A stretch of DNA of 64,000 bases from Terrimesophilobacter bigeumensis (GCF_039537265.1 NZ_BAABAE010000003.1:1054001-1118000); one strand, 5' to 3'; numbered from the stretch's first letter, positions 33,503-42,739 are shown. Numbers and translations: made by a program. The notes: generated by a model from the sequence alone, not told the origin.

Positions 33503-34603
33503 CTAGCGGCCGAACTGGGCTGCTGCGGGGCAGTCGAAGGGGTCGCCGCCCGCGGCGAGGCCGACGCGATTGAGGTAGCGGATGACGATCCCGTAGGACT
33601 CCAGGATCGTCGTCTGCGTGTAGGCGATGCGGTGCGTCTCGCAGTATTCTCGCGCGATCTCGGCGGCGCGGGCGAGGTGCGGGCGTGGCATGTTCGGGAA
33701 CAGGTGGTGCTCGATCTGGTAGTTGAGCCCGCCCATGAAGGAGTCCATGAGCCAGCCGCCCCTGATGTTGCGGGAGGTGAGCACCTGGCGGCGCAGGAAG
33801 TCCACCTTGGCATCGTGCGGGAGGATCGGCATGCCCTTGTGGTTCGGGGCGAAGGATGCACCCATGTAGAGCCCGAACACCGCGAGCTGCACACCGAGGA
33901 AGGCGAAGCCGAGACCCACCGGCAGCACGAGGAAGATCACGGCGAGGTAGGCGCCGACGCGCGACAGGATCATGGTGAGCTCGACCCAGCGACGGTCGAC
34001 CTTTTTGCGGCCGAAGACCGTGCGGAATCCGTGGATGTGCAGGTTGACGCCCTCCAGGAGCAGCGCGGGGAAGAACAGATATCCCTGGCGCTTCGTCGCC
34101 CAGGCGTACAGTCCCCTGGAGCGCGAGGCATCCTCCTCGGTGAAGGAGACGAAGTCGCGCTCGATGTCGGGGTCCTTGCCGAGAATGTTCGGGCTCGCGT
34201 GATGCCGACTGTGCTTGGTCATCCACCAGGAGTAGCTGATGCCGACGAACAGGTTCGCGAGTGCGCGACCCGCGTGGTCGTTCATGGGGCCGGACTCGAA
34301 CACCTGCCGGTGCGACGCCTCGTGTGCGAGGAAGGCGTACTGGGTCAGAATCACACCGAGGGCGCCCGCCATGAGCAGTTGGAACCAGCTGTCCCCGAGC
34401 AGGACGAATCCGGTGACGGTCCCGCCGAGGGCGAGCGTCACGATGCCGAACACCATCCAGTAGAACCCGGTGTTGCGACGCAGAAGTCCCGCGTCGCGCA
34501 CCGTTCTGAGCAGCGCCGAGTACTCGGTCGTCGGATTGTCACGGCTACCGCCGGGTCGGGTTTTCGTGAAGGTGACGACGGGCGAAGCGGATGTGGCGGA
34601 CAC
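33503..34603 (-). CDS. Acyl-lipid fatty acid desaturase
   Basis: A 366-residue integral-membrane desaturase. The three His boxes are HEASH (94-98), HSRHH (131-135) and QIEHHLFPNMPRPH (from about 313), the last with Gln in place of the first His, as in front-end or DesA3-like enzymes. Hydrophobic pairs lie at about 48-95 and 210-250. It would introduce a cis double bond into membrane acyl chains, probably for cold adaptation; no ferredoxin or reductase partner is adjacent. GTG at 34603 is chosen because GAGGT lies 3-7 nt upstream and an extended upstream frame lacks family similarity. The stop is a TAGTAG double. Confidence 0.92.
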   Translation of the reverse strand: MSATSASPVVTFTKTRPGGSRDNPTTEYSALLRTVRDAGLLRRNTGFYWMVFGIVTLALGGTVTGFVLLGDSWFQLLMAGALGVILTQYAFLAHEASHRQVFESGPMNDHAGRALANLFVGISYSWWMTKHSRHHASPNILGKDPDIERDFVSFTEEDASRSRGLYAWATKRQGYLFFPALLLEGVNLHIHGFRTVFGRKKVDRRWVELTMILSRVGAYLAVIFLVLPVGLGFAFLGVQLAVFGLYMGASFAPNHKGMPILPHDAKVDFLRRQVLTSRNIRGGWLMDSFMGGLNYQIEHHLFPNMPRPHLARAAEIAREYCETHRIAYTQTTILESYGIVIRYLNRVGLAAGGDPFDCPAAAQFGR

Positions 34604-34719
34604 GGTACCTCGATTCGGGGTGACTTCCCGTCGCGGTAGCGAGTGAGATGCCTCAGCAGATAACCCGACTCTAGGGCACGTTGCTGTGAATGACGCGCAG
34701 GCCGGGGAACAACCGGGCA

Positions 34720-34743
34720 AAGACTCAGCCGAAGACTCAGCCG
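34720..34743 (-). repeat. 12-bp tandem repeat carrying the carboxypeptidase stop codon twice
   Basis: TTCGGCTGAGTC (minus strand) occurs twice in direct succession. The first copy encodes FG-stop of the carboxypeptidase, the second repeats FG-stop in the same frame 12 nt downstream. Confidence 0.85.
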
Positions 34744-35978
34744 AAGGGATGCGTGAGCCGCCACCACAGTCCGGGGCCTTCGAGTGCGGTGTCGAGGGCG
34801 AGCGGAACCGTCACGGTTCGGTCTCCGACCGTGAAGGTGACCGAACCGACCTCCTGGCCTGCCTCTCCGGTCAGCAACGGATCGACGGCAGCGGTCTCCG
34901 TCACCGCCCGACCGGCCCAGACCAGCACGGATTCGTCCTTGGTGGCGACCGCCCGTGCAGACTGCTCCCAGGGGGTCGAGTACACGTAGTATGCGTCACC
35001 GGCGTTCACGAGGGACACCTCGCGGAAGCCGTTCACCGCGCTGGCGAGAAGCTTACGGACGGCGGCATCGAGGACGTCGTGATCGTCATGACCGGGCCCG
35101 CTCAGGATGACGCCGACGACGTCGATCGGATGCTCGCTGCCTGCGCTGTCGGCAACGGTGATCGACGCCGAGAACAACAGGCATGCCCCGGCCTCGTCGA
35201 GGGTGCCGGTCTTGATCCCATTGATCCCGTCGACTCCGAGCAGTTCGTTGGTGTTGTGGATCGTGCCGATGTAAGGGAGCGTCGCGGTGGACATCCGCAC
35301 GATCGAGGAGACCACGGGATCGGCGAGGGCGATCCGGCCGAGTTCGACGAGGTCGCTCGCCGTGCTCGTGTTGCCCGGGTTCATCCCGGTCGAGTCGAGC
35401 AGGGTGGTGTTGGAGAGGCCATGCGCGTCGAGCCAGGTTCGCGCCGCAGAGAGGAAAGCCCCCTCGGAGCCGTACGCCCAGGTGGCCAGCGATTCGGCGT
35501 AGTTGTTGGCCGATGAGACGAGTGTGACCGTGAGCAGCTGCCTCTCGGTGAGCTGGAGACCCGCACGCACCGGTTCGACCTTGCCGCGCAGGGCGAAATA
35601 CTTGTGGTACAGGGCGGCATCGGCACTCGTGAGGGTGATCGTCGGCCCGTCTTCCCCTTCGCCGAGCGGCTTCGCGTCGAGCGATACCAGGCTCGTGACG
35701 ATCTTCGTGATGCTCGCGATCGTACGCAACTCGGTGCTTCCGCCGGTCGCGAGGATGCCGGGGAACCCCACGGCCCCGATGGCGCTCGCACCGTACCCTG
35801 GCCAGGCGAGCTCTACCGGCGGGTTCTCTGGTGCCGTGGTGGTGATGGCTGCCGATGTGGCCGGTGTGAGTGGGGCCAGGAGAGCCATCGGCAGGTAGCC
35901 GAGGCCGGCGAGGAGGACGCCGAGAGTCCCGAAGACCACGATCCGCCGTCGCAGGTAGGTTCGGCGGGAGGCGGGCAT
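34737..35978 (-). CDS. D-alanyl-D-alanine carboxypeptidase (S11/PBP type)
   Basis: A 413-residue penicillin-binding peptidase trimming D-Ala from peptidoglycan stems. The active-site triad of motifs is complete: SITK at 89-92 (nucleophile Ser89), SAN at 156-158 and KTG at 256-258. An N-terminal basic patch and hydrophobic helix (RRRIVVFGTLGVLLAGLGYLPMALL) anchor or export it. The enzyme faces the wall. ATG at 35978 gives a normal leader; a GTG at 35999 would add seven residues. It stands between trmH and the desaturase, all on the minus strand but with gaps of 48 and 133 bp. Confidence 0.92.
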   Translation of the reverse strand: MPASRRTYLRRRIVVFGTLGVLLAGLGYLPMALLAPLTPATSAAITTTAPENPPVELAWPGYGASAIGAVGFPGILATGGSTELRTIASITKIVTSLVSLDAKPLGEGEDGPTITLTSADAALYHKYFALRGKVEPVRAGLQLTERQLLTVTLVSSANNYAESLATWAYGSEGAFLSAARTWLDAHGLSNTTLLDSTGMNPGNTSTASDLVELGRIALADPVVSSIVRMSTATLPYIGTIHNTNELLGVDGINGIKTGTLDEAGACLLFSASITVADSAGSEHPIDVVGVILSGPGHDDHDVLDAAVRKLLASAVNGFREVSLVNAGDAYYVYSTPWEQSARAVATKDESVLVWAGRAVTETAAVDPLLTGEAGQEVGSVTFTVGDRTVTVPLALDTALEGPGLWWRLTHPFG

Positions 35979-36026
35979 TGATTCAGGATACCCAGCCACG
36001 GCGATCGCCGATGCGCAGCGGCGGGC

Positions 36027-36842
36027 TCAGACGCGCAGCGCCCACAGGGCGACGGCGCTCGCCGCAGCGACGTTGAGGGAGTCGACGCCGCGGAGCATCG
36101 GGATGGTGACCGTCACGTCCGCGACCTGCAGCGCACGTCTGCTGAGCCCGTCGCCCTCTGCCCCGAGGAGGATGGCGACCCTCTCGGGTGGCTGCCGGGC
36201 GAAGTCGTCGAGACTCACGGCATCCGGTTCGAGGGCGAGAGCGGCGATCGTGAACCCGGCATCGTGGAAGAGGTCCACGGCGATGGGCCACTCCGGAAGT
36301 CGCGTCCACGGCAGCTGCAGGACGGTTCCCATGCTCACGCGCACACTCCGGCGGTAGAGCGGGTCGGCGCAGCGCGGAGTGACGAGCACGGCATCCGCCC
36401 CGAGCCCGGCCGCGGCGCGGAAGATCGCCCCGACGTTCGTGTGGTCCACGACGTCCTCGATCACGATGACCCGGCGTGCACCCGAGAGAAGCTCCGCCGC
36501 GGACGGCAACGCTGGCCGCTGCATGGAGGCGATCGCCCCGCGGTGCATCGTGAACCCGGTCACCGACTCGAGAATCTCGGGACTGCCGACATAGACCGGG
36601 ATGTCGAACGGGGCGAGCAGGGGCTCGAGCGACGCGACCCATTTCTCGAGCATGAGTACCGATCGAGGTCGGTGGCCGGCTTCGATCGCACGGGCGATGA
36701 CCTTCTCGGATTCGGCGAGGTAGAGGCCCTCAGCGGGCTCCCGGATGCGACGCAGCGCCACATCCGTCAGGTCGCGGTAGTCGTGGAGCGCGGGATCATC
36801 TGAGTTCTCGATCGAAACGTAGCGCGGCACAGTCGGAAACAT
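36027..36842 (-). CDS. TrmH/SpoU-family RNA 2'-O-methyltransferase
   Basis: A 271-residue knotted methyltransferase. The N-terminal ribosome/tRNA-binding subdomain has LYLAESEKVIARAIEAGHRPRSVLM; the SpoU core shows motif 1 DVVDHTNVGAIFRAAAGLGAD, motif 2 LLGAEGDGLSRRAL and motif 3 IPMLRGVDSLNVAAASAVALW. It methylates a ribose of rRNA or tRNA with SAM; the exact position cannot be assigned. It diverges from the sirtuin gene across 58 bp. Confidence 0.92.
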   Translation of the reverse strand: MFPTVPRYVSIENSDDPALHDYRDLTDVALRRIREPAEGLYLAESEKVIARAIEAGHRPRSVLMLEKWVASLEPLLAPFDIPVYVGSPEILESVTGFTMHRGAIASMQRPALPSAAELLSGARRVIVIEDVVDHTNVGAIFRAAAGLGADAVLVTPRCADPLYRRSVRVSMGTVLQLPWTRLPEWPIAVDLFHDAGFTIAALALEPDAVSLDDFARQPPERVAILLGAEGDGLSRRALQVADVTVTIPMLRGVDSLNVAAASAVALWALRV

Positions 36843-36900
36843 ATCGGAAAACTCGGGCGTTTAGCCTAGGAGAGGGCGTCGCCGGCGCGAAAGGAGCACC

Positions 36901-37743
36901 ATGAAGGCTGCTGAACTTCGGGCCGATGAGATGCCGGCCGCCGAGGTGCAGGGCGCAGTCGACGCGCTGCGCGGAAGGTCCATCGCCGTCCTGACCGGAG
37001 CGGGCGTGAGCACAGACTCCGGGATTCCCGACTACCGGGGCGAGGGCGCTCCCGTGCGCAACCCGATGACCCTCCAGCAGTTCCTCGCCGACGATGCACA
37101 TCGCAGGCGCTACTGGGCGGGAAGCCATCTCGGCTGGCGCCGGTTCGCGGGTATCCACCCGAATCCGGGACACCTGGCGCTCGCCGCCATGGAGCGTGCC
37201 GGCCGGGTCACCGGTGTGCTCACCCAGAACGTCGACGGCCTGCATCGTCGAGCAGGCTCTCAGCGCGTCGTCGAACTGCACGGCGCCATGGGCCAGGTGC
37301 GCTGCCTCAACTGCGGCCAGCTGTTCGCCCGCCAGGAGATCGCTGCACGGCTCTCGGCAGCCAATCCGTGGATCGACGACACCGAGGAGGTCGAGCTCGC
37401 GCCCGACGGAGACGTGGCGACCGACCGGCTCGACGGATTCGTCATCCCCGAGTGCACGGTCTGCGGCGGCATGCTCAAACCCGACGTCGTGTTCTTCGGC
37501 GAACTCATCCCGAGCGATCGGTTCCACGCTGCCGCAGCGCTCGTGCGGCAGGCGGAGGCGCTGCTCATCGCGGGATCGTCCCTCGTCGTCAACTCCGGCA
37601 TCCGCCTGCTCGACATCGCGGTCAAGAGGAGGATCCCGGTGGTCATCGTCAACCGAGGGCCGACGAAGGGCGACACCCGCGCGACCGTTAGGCTGGAAGC
37701 CGGAACCTCTGAGACGCTCGCAGCCCTCGCCAAGAGCCTGTAG
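36901..37743 (+). CDS. NAD-dependent protein deacylase, Sir2 family
   Basis: A 280-residue sirtuin. NAD-binding GAGVSTDSGIPDYRG is at 33-47, TQNVDGLHRRAG at 111-122, the catalytic His in ELHG near 130, and the zinc site is CLNCGQ (138-143) with CTVCGG (about 187-192). It would deacylate lysines on enzymes such as acyl-CoA synthetases. AAAGGAG stands before the ATG. A histidine phosphatase follows by 33 bp on the same strand. Confidence 0.94.
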   Translation: MKAAELRADEMPAAEVQGAVDALRGRSIAVLTGAGVSTDSGIPDYRGEGAPVRNPMTLQQFLADDAHRRRYWAGSHLGWRRFAGIHPNPGHLALAAMERAGRVTGVLTQNVDGLHRRAGSQRVVELHGAMGQVRCLNCGQLFARQEIAARLSAANPWIDDTEEVELAPDGDVATDRLDGFVIPECTVCGGMLKPDVVFFGELIPSDRFHAAAALVRQAEALLIAGSSLVVNSGIRLLDIAVKRRIPVVIVNRGPTKGDTRATVRLEAGTSETLAALAKSL

Positions 37744-37776
37744 CGGGGCTCGTCGGCGGCAGGAAAGGCGGAACGG

Positions 37777-38418
37777 GTGACTCTTCTGTACCTCGTGCGT
37801 CACGGCGAGACCGATTGGAACCGCGCCCATCGCATCCAGGGCAGCACCGACATCCCGCTCAATGGCACCGGGCGCGGCCAGGCGGCCCGCGCCGCCCGCC
37901 TCCTCGCGCGGCGGCAGTGGGATGGTCTCTATTCGAGCCCCCTCTCTCGTGCCGTGGAGACGGCCGCGATCATCGGCGCAGAACTCGGGTTCGGCGAGCC
38001 GGAGCTCCTCCCCGAGCTCGTCGAACGCAATTACGGGGACGCAGAAGGCCTCACCGACCGTCAGATCATGCGGCGCTACCCGGGATCGACTCCGGTGCCC
38101 GGCCGGGAGAGCCGCGAGGAGGTCGCCGCCCGTGTGATGCCCGCCCTGCTCGCGCTCGCCGAGGATCACGACGGCGGACGCTTCGTCATCACGACCCACG
38201 GGGCCGTCATCCGCACGGTGCTCGTCGCCGTCGGGGCCCCGGTCGAGCGCGGGGTTCCGATCACGAATGGGTCGATCCACAGCTTCCGGCACGCCGGCGG
38301 CACCCTCGAGCTCAAAGAGTTCGACGACCCGATCGAGACCGAGTCCGTTCTCGCGGGCGAGGAGGACCTCGACGAACAGAACCTGCTCGAGGAGCAGGAG
38401 GCGAAAGGGGTGCGCTGA
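37777..38418 (+). CDS. Histidine phosphatase family protein
   Basis: A 213-residue phosphoglycerate-mutase-like phosphatase. The catalytic block LYLVRHGETDWN is at 3-14 (His9), the second Arg is in YSSPLSRAVETA, Glu in ELVERNYGDAEG and the second His in TTHGAVIRTVL near 147. The acidic tail EEDLDEQNLLEEQEAKG is extra. The substrate may be a sugar or nucleotide phosphate. GTG start; it overlaps ybaK by one base. Confidence 0.9.
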   Translation: MTLLYLVRHGETDWNRAHRIQGSTDIPLNGTGRGQAARAARLLARRQWDGLYSSPLSRAVETAAIIGAELGFGEPELLPELVERNYGDAEGLTDRQIMRRYPGSTPVPGRESREEVAARVMPALLALAEDHDGGRFVITTHGAVIRTVLVAVGAPVERGVPITNGSIHSFRHAGGTLELKEFDDPIETESVLAGEEDLDEQNLLEEQEAKGVR

Positions 38419-38897
38419 TGGCGGACGCGGGACAGAAGCCGACAGCGGTGGAGAAGTTCATCGCGGCGGCGAACGACCTGGGCTTCCCCGTCGTCGTGCG
38501 CACCATGGACCAGAGCACGCACACGGCGACCGAGGCTGCCGCGGCGGTCGGCTGCGAGGTCGGTGCGATCGTCAAGAGCCTGTTGTTCCTCGCCGATGGC
38601 GCACCGCTGCTCGTACTGGCCTCCGGCCCCAACCGCGTCGACACCGAGATCCTCGGCCGTCTCCTCGGCGCCAGGGTGGCGATGTCCGATGCCAGGGGCG
38701 TGAAGGCTGCGACCGGCTACTCGATCGGGGGCGTTCCGCCGTTCGGGCATCCGGAGCCGCTGCGCACCGTCATCGACGCCGACCTGCTGCGCTACGAGGT
38801 CGTCTGGGCGGCGGCCGGTTCGGCGACGGCGGTGTTCAGTATCGAACCCGACACCCTCATCGAGCTCACCGCGGGCGAGGTCGCACCGGTCAGCTGA
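38418..38897 (+). CDS. YbaK/EbsC-family aminoacyl-tRNA deacylase
   Basis: A 159-residue YbaK-domain protein that probably hydrolyses mischarged tRNA in trans. Family features: VEKFIAAANDLGFPVVVRTM, TATEAAAAVGCEVGAIVKSLLFLAD with the conserved Lys near 53, GPNRVDTEILGRLLG, and the GYSIGGVPPFGHPEPLRTVIDADLL active-site loop. It shares its stop region with the convergent glycosyltransferase in a 14-bp palindrome. Confidence 0.92.
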   Translation: MADAGQKPTAVEKFIAAANDLGFPVVVRTMDQSTHTATEAAAAVGCEVGAIVKSLLFLADGAPLLVLASGPNRVDTEILGRLLGARVAMSDARGVKAATGYSIGGVPPFGHPEPLRTVIDADLLRYEVVWAAAGSATAVFSIEPDTLIELTAGEVAPVS

Positions 38898-38900
38898 CCG
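38887..38900. other. 14-bp palindrome spanning two convergent stops
   Basis: CGGTCAGCTGACCG is perfectly self-complementary and holds the TGA stops of ybaK (38895-38897) and the glycosyltransferase (38892-38890), so the genes overlap by 8 bp. It may simply reflect overlapping coding ends; a bidirectional terminator would need a longer stem. Confidence 0.5.
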
Positions 38901-39963
38901 CTCGTGGCTCCGGGGCGAGCGACTGGACGAGCTCCAGCAGGCGCTCGGCGGAACGATCCCAGGTGAACTTCGCCGCCTGTGCAGGAGCGCGTCCCGAGAG
39001 CGCCGTCCACACGGCGTCGTCCTCGAGCGAGCGGATGACCCGGGCGATGTCAGCGGGATCACGCGGGTCGAAGAACGCGGCACCCTCTCCCCCGACCTCA
39101 CGGAACACCGGGATGTCACTGCACACGACGGGCGTTCCCATGGCGAGCGACTCGACGACCGGGATGCCGAAACCTTCCTCGAACGACGCGGTCGCGAGGG
39201 CCGTCGCCCTCGACAGCAGTTGTGTGTATTGCTCGTCGGTCACGCCGTCGAAGAATTCGATGGCGCCCTCGGGGGCAAGCGCCGAATACCGCGCGCGGTC
39301 GGACGCGCCGATGCGGCTGAGAAGCTGCAGCCGGTAGCCGGGCAGGTCGTGCATGGCCTTCGCGAGGGATTCGACGTTCTTGTAGGGCATGAACGAGCCC
39401 ATGTAGACGATCGTGCGTTCGCGTTCGGAGGTGCGCAGCCCGGGCGCCGGGTCGACAGCGCTGCTCACGACCGTGATCGGGCGGCTGGTGAGCCGGCGCT
39501 CCTCGATCTGCGCCTTCGCCGCAAAGGTGCCGGTGACGATCGCGTCCGCCCGGTTGAGCACGAGGCGCTGCGGCCAGTAGGCGAGGTGATAGATGCGCCA
39601 GCCCAGGCGGATGAACCATGGCAGGTCCCTCGGCGGGGTCGGGTTGTTGTAGTAGATGAGGTCGTGCAGGGTGAGGATGAGTTTGTAGTGACGGCCGCCG
39701 GAGCCCATGGTCTGCATGGGGCTGAACACGACATCCGGATGCGCGCGGTTGACGATCCTGGCTATCCATGGTTCGCGCAGGCTCGTGGGATCGGTGCCGA
39801 GGATCCACGGCAGGTCGGGCAGCATCTCGAGCTGCCGTTCGTCGCTGATGAGCATCGTCACCGGGTGGAGCCTGCTGAACGCCTCGACGACCCCCGCGGT
39901 GTAGCGGCTGATCCCGTCGTGCCTGCCGAGCCTCGTGTAGCGGCAGTCGAACACGAACTTCAC
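38890..39963 (-). CDS. Glycosyltransferase family 4 protein
   Basis: A 357-residue GT-B enzyme. The N-terminal domain has YTRLGRHDGISRYTAGVVEAF and the acceptor-side HDLIYYNNPTPPRDLPWF; the C-terminal donor domain has TIVYMGSFMPYKNVESLAKAM and the EX7E-type motif ASFEEGFGIPVVESLAMGTPVVCSDIPVFREV. The sugar donor and acceptor are unknown; a lipid or wall glycan is likely. The start overlaps the alpha/beta-hydrolase stop as ATGA, so the two form one transcription unit. Confidence 0.9.
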   Translation of the reverse strand: MKFVFDCRYTRLGRHDGISRYTAGVVEAFSRLHPVTMLISDERQLEMLPDLPWILGTDPTSLREPWIARIVNRAHPDVVFSPMQTMGSGGRHYKLILTLHDLIYYNNPTPPRDLPWFIRLGWRIYHLAYWPQRLVLNRADAIVTGTFAAKAQIEERRLTSRPITVVSSAVDPAPGLRTSERERTIVYMGSFMPYKNVESLAKAMHDLPGYRLQLLSRIGASDRARYSALAPEGAIEFFDGVTDEQYTQLLSRATALATASFEEGFGIPVVESLAMGTPVVCSDIPVFREVGGEGAAFFDPRDPADIARVIRSLEDDAVWTALSGRAPAQAAKFTWDRSAERLLELVQSLAPEPRAVS

Positions 39964-40859
39964 GACGACGGTAGTGCGTCGACGAAGTCCCGGATCGCCG
40001 CGGCGGCGAGCTCAGGAACCTCGTAGTGGATGAGGTGGCCGACTCCCCCGAGCACACGCAACCGCGCGTTCGGCATGGAGCGCTGCAGCTCGTACTGGGC
40101 GGAGACCGGCGTGATGTCGTCGAGTTCGGCCGCGACGAGCAGGGTCGGAACGGTGATCCGGCTCGCGAACTCGCTCACATCGGTGCTGATGGAGGCGTCG
40201 AAGGCCTCGACGACGGTGTCGCGGTCGGAGAAGCGGTTGAAGAAGGTGTGGTGCTCGTGGTGGATCCACCTGCGCAGGGCCTTGTCCTTCGTCTTCACCA
40301 GGCTCACGCTCATGAACTGCACCACGAGCCAGTTGTTGAGGAGCGCGTGGCCGAGGCGTCGTGGCAGCTTCGAAGCCGCACGGTAGTAGAGCACGGTGAT
40401 CCAGGTCGCGAACGGCCTCGGGCCTTTGAGCCCCGAGATCGCGATCGGGTTGATGAGGATGAGCGCAGGCGCAGGGAGCCCGTCGGCGATGGCCGCCGAG
40501 GTGATGATGGTGCCGAAGGAATGGCCGAGCACGATCGCGCGCCCACGGAGGTCGATGGCATCCATGAACTCCCCGAGCCAGGCCGCGTAGCCCTCGATGG
40601 TGTGCTTCACCTCGGTGAGCGGGGTCGACTCGCCGAAGCCGGGCAGGTCGGGACTGATGAAGCGGATGCCCGGAAGCTGTGCGACGACCGGCTCGAGTCC
40701 GTGATGCTCGCCCCGGTAGCCATGCGCGATGACGACCGTTCGCTCGGCACTCGGATCGCCGTAGACCCAGTACCGCGTGGTGCTGCCGAGGACGCTCACC
40801 TCGCGCCGCTCGACGGGGATGCGCTCCAGGGGGGCCGCATAGGGCGATTCGGTGGTCAT
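39960..40859 (-). CDS. Alpha/beta-hydrolase
   Basis: A 299-residue hydrolase with HGYRGEHHGLEP (oxyanion region), PDLPGFGESTPL, nucleophile elbow VLGHSFGTII (Ser about 116), acid Asp in AAELDDITPVSAQ and His in GGVGHLIHYEVP. No secretion signal. It precedes and overlaps the glycosyltransferase gene. A -10-like TAAACT and GGGAGG lie just before the ATG. Substrate unknown. Confidence 0.88.
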   Translation of the reverse strand: MTTESPYAAPLERIPVERREVSVLGSTTRYWVYGDPSAERTVVIAHGYRGEHHGLEPVVAQLPGIRFISPDLPGFGESTPLTEVKHTIEGYAAWLGEFMDAIDLRGRAIVLGHSFGTIITSAAIADGLPAPALILINPIAISGLKGPRPFATWITVLYYRAASKLPRRLGHALLNNWLVVQFMSVSLVKTKDKALRRWIHHEHHTFFNRFSDRDTVVEAFDASISTDVSEFASRITVPTLLVAAELDDITPVSAQYELQRSMPNARLRVLGGVGHLIHYEVPELAAAAIRDFVDALPSS

Positions 40860-40903
40860 CGCCTCCCAGTTTAGGCTGCGGGAACGTTCGGTCTCGAAAC
40901 TCT

Positions 40904-40933
40904 GTCACAAGCGCTTGCAGTCCGTCTTAGACT
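40904..40933 (+). promoter_or_regulatory. treS promoter with LacI-type operator
   Basis: CAAGCGCTTG (40909-40918) is the palindromic core bound by many LacI-family sugar repressors. It lies between a possible -35 TGTCAC (40904-40909) and a -10 TAGACT (40928-40933), where a repressor would block initiation. No lacI-type gene is in the window. Confidence 0.6.
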
Positions 40934-40987
40934 CGTACAGACCCTTCACGCGAGCGCCCCGACTCGATACGGCAGAACAGGAGCACT

Positions 40988-42688
40988 GTGAGCTTCACCG
41001 CACCGATCCAGTTGCCCGGGCTGACCCTGGACCCACAGTGGTACCGGAGGTCCGTGTTCTACCAGGTCATGGTGCGCTCGTTCGTCGACAGCAACGGCGA
41101 CGGCACCGGGGACCTCGGCGGCCTCATCTCGAAGCTCGACTATCTGCAGTGGCTGGGGGTCGACGCGCTCTGGATCCCCCCGTTCTTCACCTCTCCGCTG
41201 CGCGACGGCGGCTACGACGTCGCCGACTACCGCACGATCCTCCCCGAGTTCGGGACACTCGACGAGTTCCAGGAGCTCGTGACGAAAGCGCATGAGCGCA
41301 ATATGCGCGTCATCATCGACCTTCCGCTCAACCACACCTCGGATGCGCACGACTGGTTCCAGCAGTCCCGCAGCGATCCCGAGGGGCCGTTCGGCGACTT
41401 CTACGTGTGGAGCGACAGCGATGAGCGCTACCCGAACATCCGCATCATCTTCACCGACACCGAGGACTCCAACTGGGCCTTCGACTCGGTACGCCGCCAG
41501 TTCTACTTCCACCGGTTCTTCTCCCACCAGCCCGACCTCAATTTCGACAACCCGGCGGTGCACGAGGCGGTCTTCGAGATCGTCCGGTTCTGGATGTCGA
41601 TGGGCGTCGACGGGTTCCGGCTCGACGCCGTCCCCTACCTCTACGAGTCCGACGAGGGCAACGGCGAAGGCGAGCCGCCGACGCACGAGTTCCTGAGGCG
41701 ACTGCGGACCATGGTGGACATCGAGTTCCCCGGCCGCGTCATGATCGCCGAGGCGAACCAGTGGCCTCGCGAGGTCGCCGCGTTCTTCGGAACCGAGGAC
41801 GAGCCGGAGTGCCACATGGCGTTCGATTTCCCGGTCATGCCGAGGATCTTCTACTCCTTGCGCTCCCAGCACGCGGGAGAGCTCGTCGACGTGCTCTCCG
41901 AGACGACCGACATCCCGGATGGCGCGGGCTGGGGGATCTTCCTGCGCAACCATGACGAGCTCACGCTCGAGATGGTGAGCGAGGAGTACCGGCAGGCGAT
42001 GTACGGCTGGTACGCCTACGACCCTCGGATGCGCGTGAACGTGGGCATCCGGCGCCGCCTGGCCCCCCTGCTCGACAACTCGCGCGCGGAGCTCGAACTC
42101 GCACACGCCCTGCTGTTCTCCCTGCCGGGGAGCCCGTTCCTCTACTACGGCGATGAGATCGGCATGGGCGACAACATCTGGCTGCCCGACCGTGACAGCT
42201 CGCGAACGCCCATGCAGTGGACGCCAGACCGCAATGCCGGATTCTCCACCGCTGACCCGGGCAAGCTCTACCTCCCGGTCGTGCAGTCGCTCGTCTACAA
42301 CTATTCGCAGCTCAACGTCGAGGCCCAGCTCGCCCAGTCGCGCTCGCTCCTGCACTGGGTGCGAAACGTCATCCACGTGCGCAAGGCGCATCCGACCTTC
42401 GGGCTGGGGTCGATCCGGGTCCTGGAGACCGACCACGAGTCGGTGCTCGCCTTCGTGCGCTCCTACGCCGGCGCCGACACCCAGTTCGGGGACTCCGCGG
42501 AGGACGTGCTGTGCGTCTTCAGCTTCGCCCACAACCCGGTGTCGGTGACGATCCGCGATGAAGGCCTCGCCGGCGCACGCACCCTCGATCTGTTCGGCGG
42601 AAGCGATTTCCCCGACTTCTCCCCCAGTGGGGAACTCGGGCTCACCCTGGGAACGCAGAGCTTCTACTGGCTGCACATCGGGCATTGA
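40988..42688 (+). CDS. treS: Trehalose synthase / maltose alpha-D-glucosyltransferase TreS
   Basis: A 566-residue GH13 enzyme interconverting maltose and trehalose. N-terminal YRRSVFYQVMVRSFVDSNGDGTGD is typical; the catalytic residues are Asp213 (GFRLDAVPYLYE), Glu255 (MIAEANQWP) and Asp323 (LRNHDELTLEMV). The C-terminal beta domain ends LGTQSFYWLHIGH. It is not fused to a maltokinase and no pep2 or glgE is adjacent. AGGAG stands 4-8 nt before the GTG start. With glgC and glgA about 3 kb away, it fits alpha-glucan/trehalose metabolism. Confidence 0.95.
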   Translation: MSFTAPIQLPGLTLDPQWYRRSVFYQVMVRSFVDSNGDGTGDLGGLISKLDYLQWLGVDALWIPPFFTSPLRDGGYDVADYRTILPEFGTLDEFQELVTKAHERNMRVIIDLPLNHTSDAHDWFQQSRSDPEGPFGDFYVWSDSDERYPNIRIIFTDTEDSNWAFDSVRRQFYFHRFFSHQPDLNFDNPAVHEAVFEIVRFWMSMGVDGFRLDAVPYLYESDEGNGEGEPPTHEFLRRLRTMVDIEFPGRVMIAEANQWPREVAAFFGTEDEPECHMAFDFPVMPRIFYSLRSQHAGELVDVLSETTDIPDGAGWGIFLRNHDELTLEMVSEEYRQAMYGWYAYDPRMRVNVGIRRRLAPLLDNSRAELELAHALLFSLPGSPFLYYGDEIGMGDNIWLPDRDSSRTPMQWTPDRNAGFSTADPGKLYLPVVQSLVYNYSQLNVEAQLAQSRSLLHWVRNVIHVRKAHPTFGLGSIRVLETDHESVLAFVRSYAGADTQFGDSAEDVLCVFSFAHNPVSVTIRDEGLAGARTLDLFGGSDFPDFSPSGELGLTLGTQSFYWLHIGH

Positions 42689-42739
42689 CACCGGCCGTCG
42701 ATACCCACCCATGTCACCGGCTGGCCATAGTCTGTAGGC

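Noticed and set aside
31665..34226. Extension of the beta-helix frame upstream to 853 codons
   Set aside because: The added part lies antiparallel-in-frame over the desaturase gene and reads as Arg/Pro-rich shadow; the signal peptide begins at 33386.
38887..38900. Perfect 14-bp palindrome as a regulatory site
   Set aside because: It sits on two convergent stop codons, not upstream of any start; kept only as a note.
40881..40892. GAACGTTC near 40884 as a LexA box
   Set aside because: The half-sites lack the 4-bp spacer required by the actinobacterial SOS consensus.
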